This document shows positions 1 through 6,690 of a stretch of 9,276 nt of DNA, piece by piece. The notes beneath the pieces were generated by a model. It was not told the origin of the DNA. It did not search any database and worked only from the letters and a program-made list of their open reading frames with translations. The DNA is from an uncultured Clostridium sp. (GTDB taxonomy: Bacteria; Bacillota; Clostridia; Clostridiales; Clostridiaceae): positions 1 through 9,276 of the forward strand of contig CAKVNP010000062.1 in NCBI GenBank assembly GCA_934777095.1, given 5' to 3'. Made by a program: the position numbers and the translations under genes. Each line of letters opens with the position of its first letter. Within the stretch, counting starts at the first letter, position 1.

Positions 1-165
1 ATCACTATTTGCTATAACATGGAATCTTATTAGCTTGTCCTTAATCTCATTATAGTTTAATGTAATTAATTGAAGATTTTCATCTTCCTTTTCTATATTA
101 CTACAACTAACAAACATATTTAATATAAAAAATATTACTAATATAATATTTATGATTTTTTTCAT
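1..165 (-). CDS. spoIIR: Stage II sporulation protein R (SpoIIR), N-terminal 55 residues only
   Basis: The gene is cut by the left edge of the window: the 55 codons seen run from an ATG at 165 to base 1 with no stop. The protein begins MKKIINIILVIFFILNMF, a short positive N-terminus followed by a hydrophobic stretch (about residues 4-19), as expected for an exported protein. Residues 46-55 read IRFHVIANSD, which is the conserved opening of the SpoIIR domain. SpoIIR is made in the forespore and secreted into the intermembrane space, where it triggers SpoIIGA to process pro-sigma-E in the mother cell. A Shine-Dalgarno sequence AGGGGG (174-179) lies 8 nt upstream. A Cys at residue 21 after FVS gives a weak lipobox, so membrane anchoring is possible but uncertain. 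It follows ispE in the same direction, 70 bp away. Identification rests on a short stretch but the motif is distinctive. Confidence 0.82.
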   Translation of the reverse strand, partial: MKKIINIILVIFFILNMFVSCSNIEKEDENLQLITLNYNEIKDKLIRFHVIANSD

Positions 166-189
166 AATTATAACCCCCTATATGCTATA

Positions 190-218
190 ATTATTGACAG
201 CAAAAAGGGGATTTATTC
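190..218 (-). promoter_or_regulatory. Possible forespore (sigma-F/G-type) promoter for spoIIR
   Basis: On the minus strand GAATA (214-218) and CAATAAT (190-196) are separated by 17 bp. These loosely resemble sigma-G/sigma-F elements (-35 G-x-ATA, -10 CATxxTA). The predicted start lies shortly upstream of the spoIIR ribosome binding site. spoIIR is known to be sigma-F dependent in B. subtilis, so a promoter of this class is expected here. The -10 match is imperfect and the region is AT-rich, so this is a weak call. Confidence 0.25.
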
Positions 219-235
219 ATAAATAATCATATATT

Positions 236-1078
236 TTAGATAGTTCTTGTTATATATACATCATTATACTTGCTTTTCATCTTTTCAAAACATTTTTGTG
301 CTTTTAGCATATCATCAAAAAATGCAAATACAGTAGGACCACTTCCACTCATCATAGAATTTATTGCTCCCAATGCATTCATTTCTTCTTTAATACGAAT
401 TAATACTCGATGCTTTCTTAAAGTAACATTTTCAAGTAAATTCTTCATATTTCTTGCAACATAATCTAAATCATTTCTTTCAATAGCTTTTATTAATTCT
501 TCTGTTTTAGGATGTGCTTTTACTTTATTTAAATCAAAAGCCTTATATACTTCCTTTGTAGACACACCAAATGCTGGTTTAACTAATACTAATATTTTAT
601 CTTTAAATGGTTTTATTGGTGTGATTCTTTCACCTATTCCTTCACACAAAGCAGTTCCTCCATGAATACAATATGGAATATCTGCACCTAGCTTTAATCC
701 AAGCTCCATTAATTCTTCCTCTGATGCATTAGTATTAAATATTTTGTTCATTCCAACCAAAACAGCTGCCGCATCAGTACTTCCGCCAGCTAATCCAGCT
801 GAAACTGGTATATTCTTATTTATTTTAATATTTACACCTTTTTCAATATTGAAATGATTTCTAAATAGCATAGCAGCTTTATATGCTAAATTTCTTTCAT
901 CAGTTGGAACATAACTTTTATTACATGATATAGTAATTCCTTCTTTTTGTTCAACTAAATCAATTTCATCATACAAATCTATATTTTGCATTATCATACT
1001 TAACAAATGATAATTGTCCTCTCTTTTTCCAACAATATCTAAAGATATATTTACTTTAGCATAAGCTTTCAATTTCAT
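236..1078 (-). CDS. ispE: 4-diphosphocytidyl-2-C-methyl-D-erythritol kinase (IspE)
   Basis: This is the GHMP-family kinase that phosphorylates the 2-hydroxyl of CDP-methylerythritol with ATP, the fourth step of the cytoplasmic MEP pathway to isoprenoids. With the start at 1078 it has 280 residues, the usual length. Motifs seen: the N-terminal AYAKVN block with catalytic Lys8, the ATP-binding glycine loop GLAGGSTDAA (about 95-104), the GADIPY block with catalytic Asp133, and the C-terminal GHMP motif MSGSGPTVFAFF (about 243-254). The open frame can be extended to a TTG at 1087, but that codon sits directly against the Shine-Dalgarno sequence AAAGGA (1089-1094). The ATG at 1078 has a 10-nt spacing and is preferred. 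The gene lies between cphA and spoIIR and has its own sigma-A-like promoter. An ispE next to sporulation genes and veg is a familiar Firmicutes arrangement. Confidence 0.96.
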   Translation of the reverse strand: MKLKAYAKVNISLDIVGKREDNYHLLSMIMQNIDLYDEIDLVEQKEGITISCNKSYVPTDERNLAYKAAMLFRNHFNIEKGVNIKINKNIPVSAGLAGGSTDAAAVLVGMNKIFNTNASEEELMELGLKLGADIPYCIHGGTALCEGIGERITPIKPFKDKILVLVKPAFGVSTKEVYKAFDLNKVKAHPKTEELIKAIERNDLDYVARNMKNLLENVTLRKHRVLIRIKEEMNALGAINSMMSGSGPTVFAFFDDMLKAQKCFEKMKSKYNDVYITRTI

Positions 1079-1122
1079 AATTTTCAATTCCTTTCAAAGC
1101 ACTAAAACTTTTTATAAGTTAT

Positions 1123-1151
1123 ATTATATATAGTATTCTATTTATAGTAAA
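1123..1151 (-). promoter_or_regulatory. Sigma-A-like promoter for ispE
   Basis: On the minus strand TTTACT (1146-1151, four of six matches to TTGACA) is followed after exactly 17 bp by a perfect TATAAT (1123-1128). It lies in the cphA-ispE spacer, about 45 bp ahead of the ispE ATG, so a constitutive promoter for an essential metabolic gene fits the context. The AT-rich background makes chance TATAAT matches fairly common, hence moderate confidence. Confidence 0.45.
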
Positions 1152-1167
1152 TATATCTTTAGCTGTG

Positions 1168-1195
1168 AAAAAAAATACTAAATAATTAAATTATT
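1168..1195 (-). terminator. Weak AT-only hairpin with T8 tract at the 3' end of cphA
   Basis: The last codons of cphA form a perfect 7-bp inverted repeat (AATAATT/AATTATT, 1181-1187 and 1189-1195). It is followed on the minus strand, just past the stop codon, by eight T residues (1168-1175). The stem has no G-C pair and almost no loop, so only a shorter stem could actually form. It may act as a leaky terminator ahead of ispE, or it may be AT-rich chance. Confidence 0.3.
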
Positions 1196-3781
1196 CATCA
1201 TTTCTTCGCATTGAGCAGCTTTTATAACCCCGAGCAATGGATTTAACTTTTCAAAAAATACTATTATTGTATCTCCTGTCTCTGCTTGCTTTAAGGCCTC
1301 CTTTAAAGCTTCTACTTCATTTAAGATAATTCTGCAGTCAATTTTACTATTTTCTTTTATTACTGCCTTCTTTATAATTTCAGATACCTCTCCTGTTTTT
1401 CGTCCTCTCTTATCTATATCCTCTTTAATTATAATTTTATCTAAAAGCTTTGATGAGAGTGTCCCTATCTGCTTTATATCATAATCACTTCTATCACCAG
1501 GCATACCTATTACCCCGATGATTTTATTTATAGACATATTTTTTAATGAAGAAAGAACATTTTTATATCCTTCAATATTATGGCCGTAATCTAATATTAC
1601 ATTTACTCCTTTACAGTCATACATATTAAATCTACCTGAATTATCTTTTTCATTAAGTTCAAAACTTTGTAAACCAATCTTTATCATACTATAATCTATT
1701 CCCAATCCTACTAATGCCCCACATGCTGCCATTGCATTTTCTATATTAAATTCTAATATTCCATCTAAAGTAATAGGTATATCACTAATCTTGCTTATTT
1801 CATATTGATTTCCATTGCTATTTACATATATATATTCATCCTTTACATAAACGCAGGTACCATGTTTTTTTATTGTAGCTTTTATATATTTATTATTATG
1901 ATCCATTGAAAAATAAATAATGTTGGCAGTTATTCTTTTAGCTGCCTTTATGCTCCACTTATCATCAGCATTAATTACTACATACCCTTCTCTTTTTACT
2001 GCTTCACCTACTAAAGACTTCACCATTACCAAGTCTTCCATATCTCTTATATCATTGCATCCAATATGATCTTCAGTAATATTAGTAATTATAGCTACAT
2101 CAGCTAAATCATAAGCTAACCCTTTTCTAATAATTCCGCCTCTTGCAGTTTCCAATACTGCTATCTCTACATCCTTATTCAATAATACACATTTTGCACT
2201 CTCTGCCCCTGTATCATCACCTGTATCAACACATTTGCCATTTATATAGATTCCATCAGTGCTTGTCATTCCTGTACAATATCCCATTTTTAATAACGTA
2301 TTATTTATTATCCTAGTGGTAGTAGTCTTTCCATTGGTGCCTGTTATTGATACTACTGGAATATTTACTGGATTATTATCGTATATCATATTTATTATGC
2401 TACTTCCAATATCTCTCTTGCAGCCTTCAGTCGGAAACAAATGCATCCTTAATCCTGGTGAAGCATTTACTTCCATTATTATTCCTTCTTCATATAATGA
2501 ATGACCTATATCTTTACAGCACACATCAATTCCACATACATCTAGTCCTATTGTTTTTGCTGCTCTTATACATATCTCCTTATTTTCTTCAGAAATATTA
2601 TCTGTATAATCTATTGCACTTCCACCTGTAGAAATATTTGCATTCTGCCTTACCTTAAGCTTAACTCCTTCACCTAATATGCTTACTAAAGAATATCCTT
2701 GTCGGTTAATGTAATTTATATCAGGTTCAATTAAGGAAAGAGGTTTTTCATGGTTAGATCCTCTTAAAGGATTTTCGTTTTCTATTTCTATCAGCTCTTC
2801 AATAGTATTTACTCCATTTCCTACAATATATGGAGGTACCCTTTTTGCTACAGCTACAACCTCATTATTAATAATACATACTCTATAATCATTTCCTTCA
2901 TAATATTCTTCCAGTATTAGACTGCTATATTTATCTTTTAATGAATCAAATGCAAATAATAATTCTTTATTATTCTTTATATTTAAGATAACTCCTTTGC
3001 CTTTATTACCAAACTGTGGTTTTAAGACAACTGGATATCCTATATCCTCTGCTGCTTTTAGCAAATTGATTACATTGCTTACTTTTCTTCCTCTAGCTAC
3101 CGGCAGATTCTGAATATCAAGAAGTTCTTTTGTCAATAGCTTATCACAGGAAATATCTACTGCTGTACAGTTTGTTTCGCTACTGATAGATGCTTCTATT
3201 ATTCTTCCTTGTTTTCCATAACCTATTTGATAAAATCCACTACTGCCTAATTTTATAATAGGCATATGATAAATCTTTGCTGCACGGCATATCTCCTGAG
3301 TACTTGGGCCAATCATTTCTTCACTTAGTATATCTTTAATCAGTTCAATTCTATCATCATAATTAATATTTTTTCTGCTAATTAAAGAATTAATAATATC
3401 TACTGCTAACTTTGCAATTTCTAAAGCAGTATTTCTATAATCATATTCAAAGATAACTAAATAAATTTCCCCTGCTTTTTCTCTAGCTTTTCCATATGCT
3501 ATATCCATTCCTAATTTATTATGAATTGCTATTATCATATGCTCACATATATGAGCTAAATATGTCCCCTCATTTAAGCGTTTAACAAATCCACCGTCTT
3601 CATCAATTCCACATCTATGTGCTTTTAGTTCTGGTAATAAGGCCACAAGCTTATTATTAAATCCTTCAATATCTTTGCTTGGAGTTTCTGCATACCCTTC
3701 TAAATCCACTTCCAATTTAACACATTTTCTATGCGAATAAATATTTCTTCCTTCATATACAACATTACTTAATATTTTCAT
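1178..3781 (-). CDS. cphA: Cyanophycin synthetase (CphA)
   Basis: The enzyme builds cyanophycin, a poly-Asp backbone with Arg on each side chain, using ATP. At 867 residues it has the usual length and three-part layout. The N-terminal domain (about 1-160) carries NIYSHR near the start and HICEH (77-81). The ATP-grasp domain (about 215-475) has VVLKPQFGNKGKG with Lys254, a LEEY block near 290, and EVNASPGLRMHLFPTEG (437-453). The Mur-ligase-like domain has the P-loop GTNGKTT (481-487), ETARGGIIRKGL (544-555), NITEDHIG and DYGHN. The frame extends to an ATG at 3793, but the strong GAGGAGG (3794-3800) touches that codon. The ATG at 3781 (MKILSNVVYEG, 12-nt spacing) fits the family start and is chosen. 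It overlaps the end of cphB by 17 bp, with its ribosome binding site inside cphB, so translation is probably coupled. Polymer accumulates in cytoplasmic granules. Confidence 0.95.
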   Translation of the reverse strand: MKILSNVVYEGRNIYSHRKCVKLEVDLEGYAETPSKDIEGFNNKLVALLPELKAHRCGIDEDGGFVKRLNEGTYLAHICEHMIIAIHNKLGMDIAYGKAREKAGEIYLVIFEYDYRNTALEIAKLAVDIINSLISRKNINYDDRIELIKDILSEEMIGPSTQEICRAAKIYHMPIIKLGSSGFYQIGYGKQGRIIEASISSETNCTAVDISCDKLLTKELLDIQNLPVARGRKVSNVINLLKAAEDIGYPVVLKPQFGNKGKGVILNIKNNKELLFAFDSLKDKYSSLILEEYYEGNDYRVCIINNEVVAVAKRVPPYIVGNGVNTIEELIEIENENPLRGSNHEKPLSLIEPDINYINRQGYSLVSILGEGVKLKVRQNANISTGGSAIDYTDNISEENKEICIRAAKTIGLDVCGIDVCCKDIGHSLYEEGIIMEVNASPGLRMHLFPTEGCKRDIGSSIINMIYDNNPVNIPVVSITGTNGKTTTTRIINNTLLKMGYCTGMTSTDGIYINGKCVDTGDDTGAESAKCVLLNKDVEIAVLETARGGIIRKGLAYDLADVAIITNITEDHIGCNDIRDMEDLVMVKSLVGEAVKREGYVVINADDKWSIKAAKRITANIIYFSMDHNNKYIKATIKKHGTCVYVKDEYIYVNSNGNQYEISKISDIPITLDGILEFNIENAMAACGALVGLGIDYSMIKIGLQSFELNEKDNSGRFNMYDCKGVNVILDYGHNIEGYKNVLSSLKNMSINKIIGVIGMPGDRSDYDIKQIGTLSSKLLDKIIIKEDIDKRGRKTGEVSEIIKKAVIKENSKIDCRIILNEVEALKEALKQAETGDTIIVFFEKLNPLLGVIKAAQCEEMMNNLII

Positions 3782-4598
3782 AAGAATTAGCATCCTCCTC
3801 TAATGGTGCCTTTTTTATTAAATCAAATTTATTTCCTTCTTTAAGTACATGCAGCTTAACATTAAATATACTTAATACTTCATCGCAATACTGCTCTGAA
3901 ACATTGCTATAATTTATTCCCGTACCATCCACAAAATAAACTGCTCCTGAACCTATTACTTCAGCCATTCCTTTATCACTTACTATTATTGCAGTATCTT
4001 CATCAATTCCTATTCCTAAAACTTCAGGATTTTGTGCAATCCCTGTAAGCAATCTCCCTATTCTGCCTCTTTGAGCAAAATGCTGATCTATTATTATATT
4101 TTTTACAAGCCCTAACCCAGGAGACATTTTAAGTGTACATTTTTTAGGTGACTCTTCATCTTCTCCTTGAACAATCATCGTGTCACTCATAACAGATGCA
4201 CCTGCTGATGTACCTGCAACAATTCCACCTTTATTCGAAAATTCTCTAATAGCATCATATATAGGAGTTCCCCCTAAAATACTAGTAATTCTCAATTGAT
4301 CTCCACCTGTAAAAAATAATAATTTTGCCTCATTAATAGATTTAATCTTTTCTTTATTATGGGCATCAGCTCTTGTTGATATATCTAGTCTATTAATCTT
4401 CTTTACACCTAATTCAGAAAAAACCTTATAATAATTTTTATAACTTTTTTCTGGATACTCTGTAGCTATGGTGGCTATTAAAATTGCTTCATTTTCTTTA
4501 TCTATAAACTCTGCTACTTTTTTTAATATTTCTTTTTTGCCATTCTTATCTTCAGCACCACCAATAATAATTAAATTTCCCTGTACTTTTTCAGCCAT
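3765..4598 (-). CDS. cphB: Cyanophycinase (CphB), peptidase family S51
   Basis: CphB is the serine exopeptidase that breaks cyanophycin into beta-Asp-Arg dipeptides. The 277 residues match the family's usual length. The nucleophile is Ser131 in GTSAGAS. Other S51 landmarks are the GGDQ turn (98-101), DQHFAQRGRIGRL with a probable catalytic His173 (171-183), and GIDEDTA (197-203). The start is well fixed: GAGGTGAT (4602-4609) lies a few bases before the ATG. It is the first gene of a cphB-cphA operon, the same order as in many bacteria that recycle the polymer, so synthesis and breakdown are co-transcribed. A terminator upstream separates the pair from sipL, and a candidate sporulation-type promoter lies between. 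The last codons of cphB carry the cphA start region. Confidence 0.95.
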   Translation of the reverse strand: MAEKVQGNLIIIGGAEDKNGKKEILKKVAEFIDKENEAILIATIATEYPEKSYKNYYKVFSELGVKKINRLDISTRADAHNKEKIKSINEAKLLFFTGGDQLRITSILGGTPIYDAIREFSNKGGIVAGTSAGASVMSDTMIVQGEDEESPKKCTLKMSPGLGLVKNIIIDQHFAQRGRIGRLLTGIAQNPEVLGIGIDEDTAIIVSDKGMAEVIGSGAVYFVDGTGINYSNVSEQYCDEVLSIFNVKLHVLKEGNKFDLIKKAPLEEDANSYENIK

Positions 4599-4624
4599 AT
4601 AATCACCTCAAATCATACGTCTTT

Positions 4625-4654
4625 TATTTTCTCCACACTTTTCCTTTATTATTC
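4625..4654 (-). promoter_or_regulatory. Candidate sigma-F/sigma-G-type promoter of cphBA
   Basis: On the minus strand GAATA (4650-4654) is followed after 15 bp by GGAGAAAATA (4625-4634). The latter fits the sigma-F -10 consensus GGNRANANTW at every defined position, and 15 bp is the consensus spacing. The -35 differs from GYWTA at one position. It lies 27-56 bp ahead of the cphB ATG, downstream of the sipL terminator. I see no good sigma-A promoter in this 85-bp stretch. The purine-rich motif could arise by chance, so this is a hypothesis. Confidence 0.35.
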
Positions 4655-4685
4655 ATTGATTTAACTATCGCCCTATATTTTATAC

Positions 4686-4738
4686 AAAAAAGAAACTCCT
4701 AAATAAACTTGACTCTGTCAAATTTAAAAGGAGTTTCT
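4686..4738 (-). terminator. Intrinsic terminator downstream of sipL
   Basis: A perfect 10-bp inverted repeat (AGAAACTCCT at 4691-4700, AGGAGTTTCT at 4729-4738) is followed on the minus strand by an uninterrupted T6 run (4686-4691, overlapping the last stem base). The 28-nt interval inside the stem holds a second small hairpin (TTGAC-TCT-GTCAA, 4709-4721). It begins 30 bp after the sipL stop codon and insulates cphBA from sipL transcription. Confidence 0.85.
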
Positions 4739-4767
4739 ATCATAATTCTTAATTTTTAAGCTTTAAT

Positions 4768-6336
4768 TTAAAATATAGCTCTTCCTGGGATTATTAATTT
4801 TTGCCCTACAATAATGACATCTGGATTTTCAATATCATTTATTTTTACTAACTCATCTATAGTAGTATTATACTTTTTAGCTAGTTTCCACAATGTATCT
4901 CCCTTATCTACAGCATATATTGTGACAGATGACAATTCTTCTGCTTTCTTAGCTTCACCTTCAACAACATCAATGATCCATTCTTTATTAACCTTATATG
5001 ATACTTTTGCCCAAACTGAAAGTGTTATTCTTACTCCAATTGTATTTGCTTCTACAGTAGAATCTAAAGCTTCTAGATGAGCTTTACAGATAGTTTCCAT
5101 ATCTTTAGTTGTTCCCTTTAGCTCTAGAACTGTATTAAATGGTACTTCACCTTCGCACATATTAATCTTGCAGATTTCATCAGCTGTTCTATATAGTATT
5201 GATACTTTGATTATTCCTTCAATTTTAATTCTATCATTTTCTACTACTTTTTCAGTTATTATTGGATATCCATATGATAATACTATACTGCCAATTCTTT
5301 CTTTATCATTATTTATATAAACATTATCTTTTAAAATCAGCTCATTAGAGATAATTCCATGTACCAATCCTATCTCATAATTCTTTTTAACAAGATCTAT
5401 AGGTTGTGATGGGCAATATGCATCTTGTATAAGATTTACTTTCTCTTTAGACAATACCTTTACAGGGCCTTTGGCCAAAAATTCAACATTTACAATTCTA
5501 TTTTCTCCTAGATCATCTAGAGTTACCACATAGTCTGTATTTACTATCTCAATGTCATTATAAGCAGTCATTTCACTATTAACACCTACAAGTTCCTGCT
5601 CCTTTGATAAATATACATCATCCTGTAATAATAGTATTTCATCGCTGTCTTTGCCTTTATACAAGACTTCAATCTTACAGTAGCATCCAAAATATATTTT
5701 ATCTTCACCAAGCTTAATTTCCTTCTTATGAAGATTAGTAGAACATTTCAATACATCATCAATTTCTGGTTTATCCATTGTTGCTTTAAGAATTGTCTTA
5801 CCCATTAATTCAATTTCTTTTTCACCTTTTGACTGATTTACATCTTCTGACTCTCTCTGTACTTGAATATCTTCGGCTCCCTCTAGATCCTTTACAAATT
5901 CAAATTGGTCTATTTTATAAATAAACCATTTAGTAGTTCTAACACCATCAATAGATATTTTTCTTTCATTCATGATATTAGCCTGGATATGTTCAACTAC
6001 ACATTCTACATCACAAAGGATTTTATGTTCTCCACCACTCAGTTCTAGATAATCTGCGAATTTTTCAGAAAGATCAACTGAATTTACCCTTTCTATATTA
6101 CTTTCGTCAACAGATAAATAAAGAACTGAATAAGTAATTATTCCTTCTATCATGACTTTATCAGCTAGTATATCTTTATTAGTAACTGTAGCTTTCGCAT
6201 CTACTCCTAATATTTGATTAACATCAGGATGAGAATCTTTTATTAAATACTCACCCTTCAAAACATTATTACTAGAGCTTTCTCTCAGAAGTTCCTCATA
6301 TTGGACACTCTCTTTGATAACATCTATTTGTGACAT
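4768..6336 (-). CDS. sipL: SipL-type spore coat morphogenesis protein (DUF3794/SPOCS repeats + LysM)
   Basis: The 522-residue protein has the architecture of clostridial SipL: DUF3794 (SPOCS)-type repeats through about residues 30-460 and a C-terminal LysM domain (about 472-516, YAVDKGDTLWKLAKKYNTT then VGQKLIIPG). At least two repeats are recognisable by eye from recurring segments such as VMIEGIITYSVLY (61-73) and IKIEGIIKVSILYR (370-383), and three are expected from the family. In C. difficile, SipL binds SpoIVA through its LysM domain and is needed to encase the forespore in coat. It is made in the mother cell. There is no signal peptide or membrane segment, as expected for a mother-cell cytosolic protein. 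The ATG has a strong GGGAGGGA ribosome site with about 6-nt spacing. Its promoter is not obvious: only a poor sigma-E-like pair is visible upstream. It ends at a strong terminator and is probably monocistronic. Confidence 0.9.
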   Translation of the reverse strand: MSQIDVIKESVQYEELLRESSSNNVLKGEYLIKDSHPDVNQILGVDAKATVTNKDILADKVMIEGIITYSVLYLSVDESNIERVNSVDLSEKFADYLELSGGEHKILCDVECVVEHIQANIMNERKISIDGVRTTKWFIYKIDQFEFVKDLEGAEDIQVQRESEDVNQSKGEKEIELMGKTILKATMDKPEIDDVLKCSTNLHKKEIKLGEDKIYFGCYCKIEVLYKGKDSDEILLLQDDVYLSKEQELVGVNSEMTAYNDIEIVNTDYVVTLDDLGENRIVNVEFLAKGPVKVLSKEKVNLIQDAYCPSQPIDLVKKNYEIGLVHGIISNELILKDNVYINNDKERIGSIVLSYGYPIITEKVVENDRIKIEGIIKVSILYRTADEICKINMCEGEVPFNTVLELKGTTKDMETICKAHLEALDSTVEANTIGVRITLSVWAKVSYKVNKEWIIDVVEGEAKKAEELSSVTIYAVDKGDTLWKLAKKYNTTIDELVKINDIENPDVIIVGQKLIIPGRAIF

Positions 6337-6432
6337 AATATCCCTCCCATAGTATAACTACTATATATATATTTCTCTAACTATATATTTATTCTAAATA
6401 ATATTATTTGTTCATTGGTTTAAAATTTATTT

Positions 6433-6462
6433 TTACCATGTTTTTACTCATTTTGTTATAAT
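6433..6462 (+). promoter_or_regulatory. Weaker upstream plus-strand promoter with extended -10
   Basis: TTACCA (6433-6438) and TATAAT (6457-6462) are 18 bp apart, and the -10 is preceded by TGT, giving an extended TGnTATAAT. A transcript from here would run through the plus-strand RNA locus to the terminator at 6617-6648, about 180 nt. The -35 matches only four of six positions, so this is tentative. Confidence 0.3.
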
Positions 6463-6484
6463 ATAGCTGTTATATCTATTGCCG

Positions 6485-6491
6485 TGTCGAA
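6485..6491 (+). promoter_or_regulatory. Possible Spo0A box
   Basis: The 7-mer TGTCGAA is an exact match to the core Spo0A box. It lies 36 bp upstream of the -35 of the plus-strand promoter (6527-6555) and about 150 bp upstream of sipL. A near match, TGTCGTA (6545-6551), lies across the spacer and -10 of the same promoter. About one such 7-mer is expected by chance in the whole window at this base composition, so placement is the main argument. Confidence 0.35.
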
Positions 6492-6526
6492 TTTTGAAAT
6501 TTATTTTATTTTTTTTGTAAAAATTG

Positions 6527-6555
6527 TTGACACCTTGAAAAATATGTCGTATTAT
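6527..6555 (+). promoter_or_regulatory. Strong sigma-A promoter directed against all neighbouring genes
   Basis: TTGACA (6527-6532) is a perfect -35. After exactly 17 bp comes TATTAT (6550-6555), five of six matches to the -10 consensus. The predicted start is about 6560-6563. No gene follows on the plus strand, but a hairpin begins at the predicted start and an intrinsic terminator follows within 90 bp. Confidence 0.7.
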
Positions 6556-6561
6556 AAAGAT

Positions 6562-6648
6562 GGTTATTGACCATATAACCTCTCATAAATTCTCAATACC
6601 CTTTTATACCATAGTTGAAAGATGGATACCCGCCATCTTTCTTTTTTT
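6562..6648 (+). ncRNA. Candidate small intergenic RNA of about 87 nt between sipL and veg
   Basis: This interval is bounded by a near-consensus sigma-A promoter and a perfect intrinsic terminator on the same strand, with no supportable gene between them. The predicted 5' end coincides with a 6-bp hairpin (GGTTAT 6562-6567, ATAACC 6575-6580, 7-nt loop). The central part (about 6581-6616) is pyrimidine-rich and apparently unpaired, and the 3' end is the terminator stem-loop. The sequence ATACCC occurs twice, at 6596-6601 in the unpaired stretch and at 6626-6631 in the terminator loop, and ACCTCTC (6578-6584) resembles an anti-Shine-Dalgarno element. C-rich single-stranded segments of this kind are common in trans-acting regulatory RNAs of Firmicutes. 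The boundaries are inferred. I do not recognise it as a known RNA family, and no ribosome binding site or convincing small protein is present. Confidence 0.5.
6617..6648 (+). terminator. Intrinsic terminator of the plus-strand RNA
   Basis: A perfect 9-bp stem (GAAAGATGG 6617-6625, CCATCTTTC 6633-6641) with a 7-nt loop ATACCCG is followed at once by seven T residues (6642-6648). There is no T-run on the opposite strand, so the signal is directional: it ends plus-strand transcription. Confidence 0.85.
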
Positions 6649-6652
6649 ATTT

Positions 6653-6689
6653 AAAAAAAGAAAAAAAACTTCGAATAAATCGAAGTTTT
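6653..6689 (-). terminator. Intrinsic terminator of veg
   Basis: A 10-bp stem (AAAACTTCGA/TCGAAGTTTT, 6665-6674 and 6680-6689) with a 5-nt loop begins one base after the veg stop codon. On the minus strand it runs into T8, C, then T7 (down to 6653). The tight placement suggests veg is transcribed alone. It is back to back with the plus-strand RNA terminator. Confidence 0.85.
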
Positions 6690-6690
6690 A

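Noticed and set aside
194..217. TTGACA on the plus strand between spoIIR and ispE as an antisense promoter.
   Set aside because: The best -10 at a suitable distance (CATAAA, 18 bp) matches only four of six positions, and no terminator or gene supports transcription in that direction.
2259..2631. Plus-strand open frames inside cphA.
   Set aside because: They are antisense to well-conserved cphA motifs, including the Mur-ligase P-loop, with no ribosome sites or recognisable products.
3782..3793. ATG at 3793 as the cphA start.
   Set aside because: It is directly adjacent to the GAGGAGG ribosome site (zero spacing), whereas the ATG at 3781 gives the family-typical MKIL start.
6350..6360. TATACTAT close to the sipL start as a -10 element.
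   Set aside because: It abuts the GGGAGGGA ribosome site, so a transcript would start inside or after the Shine-Dalgarno sequence.
6365..6394. GAATA-16-AATATATAT ahead of sipL as a sigma-E promoter.
   Set aside because: The -10 lacks the leading C of CATAnnnT and the region is an AT repeat tract (ATATATATAT), so the match has little weight, although sigma-E control of sipL is expected from C. difficile.
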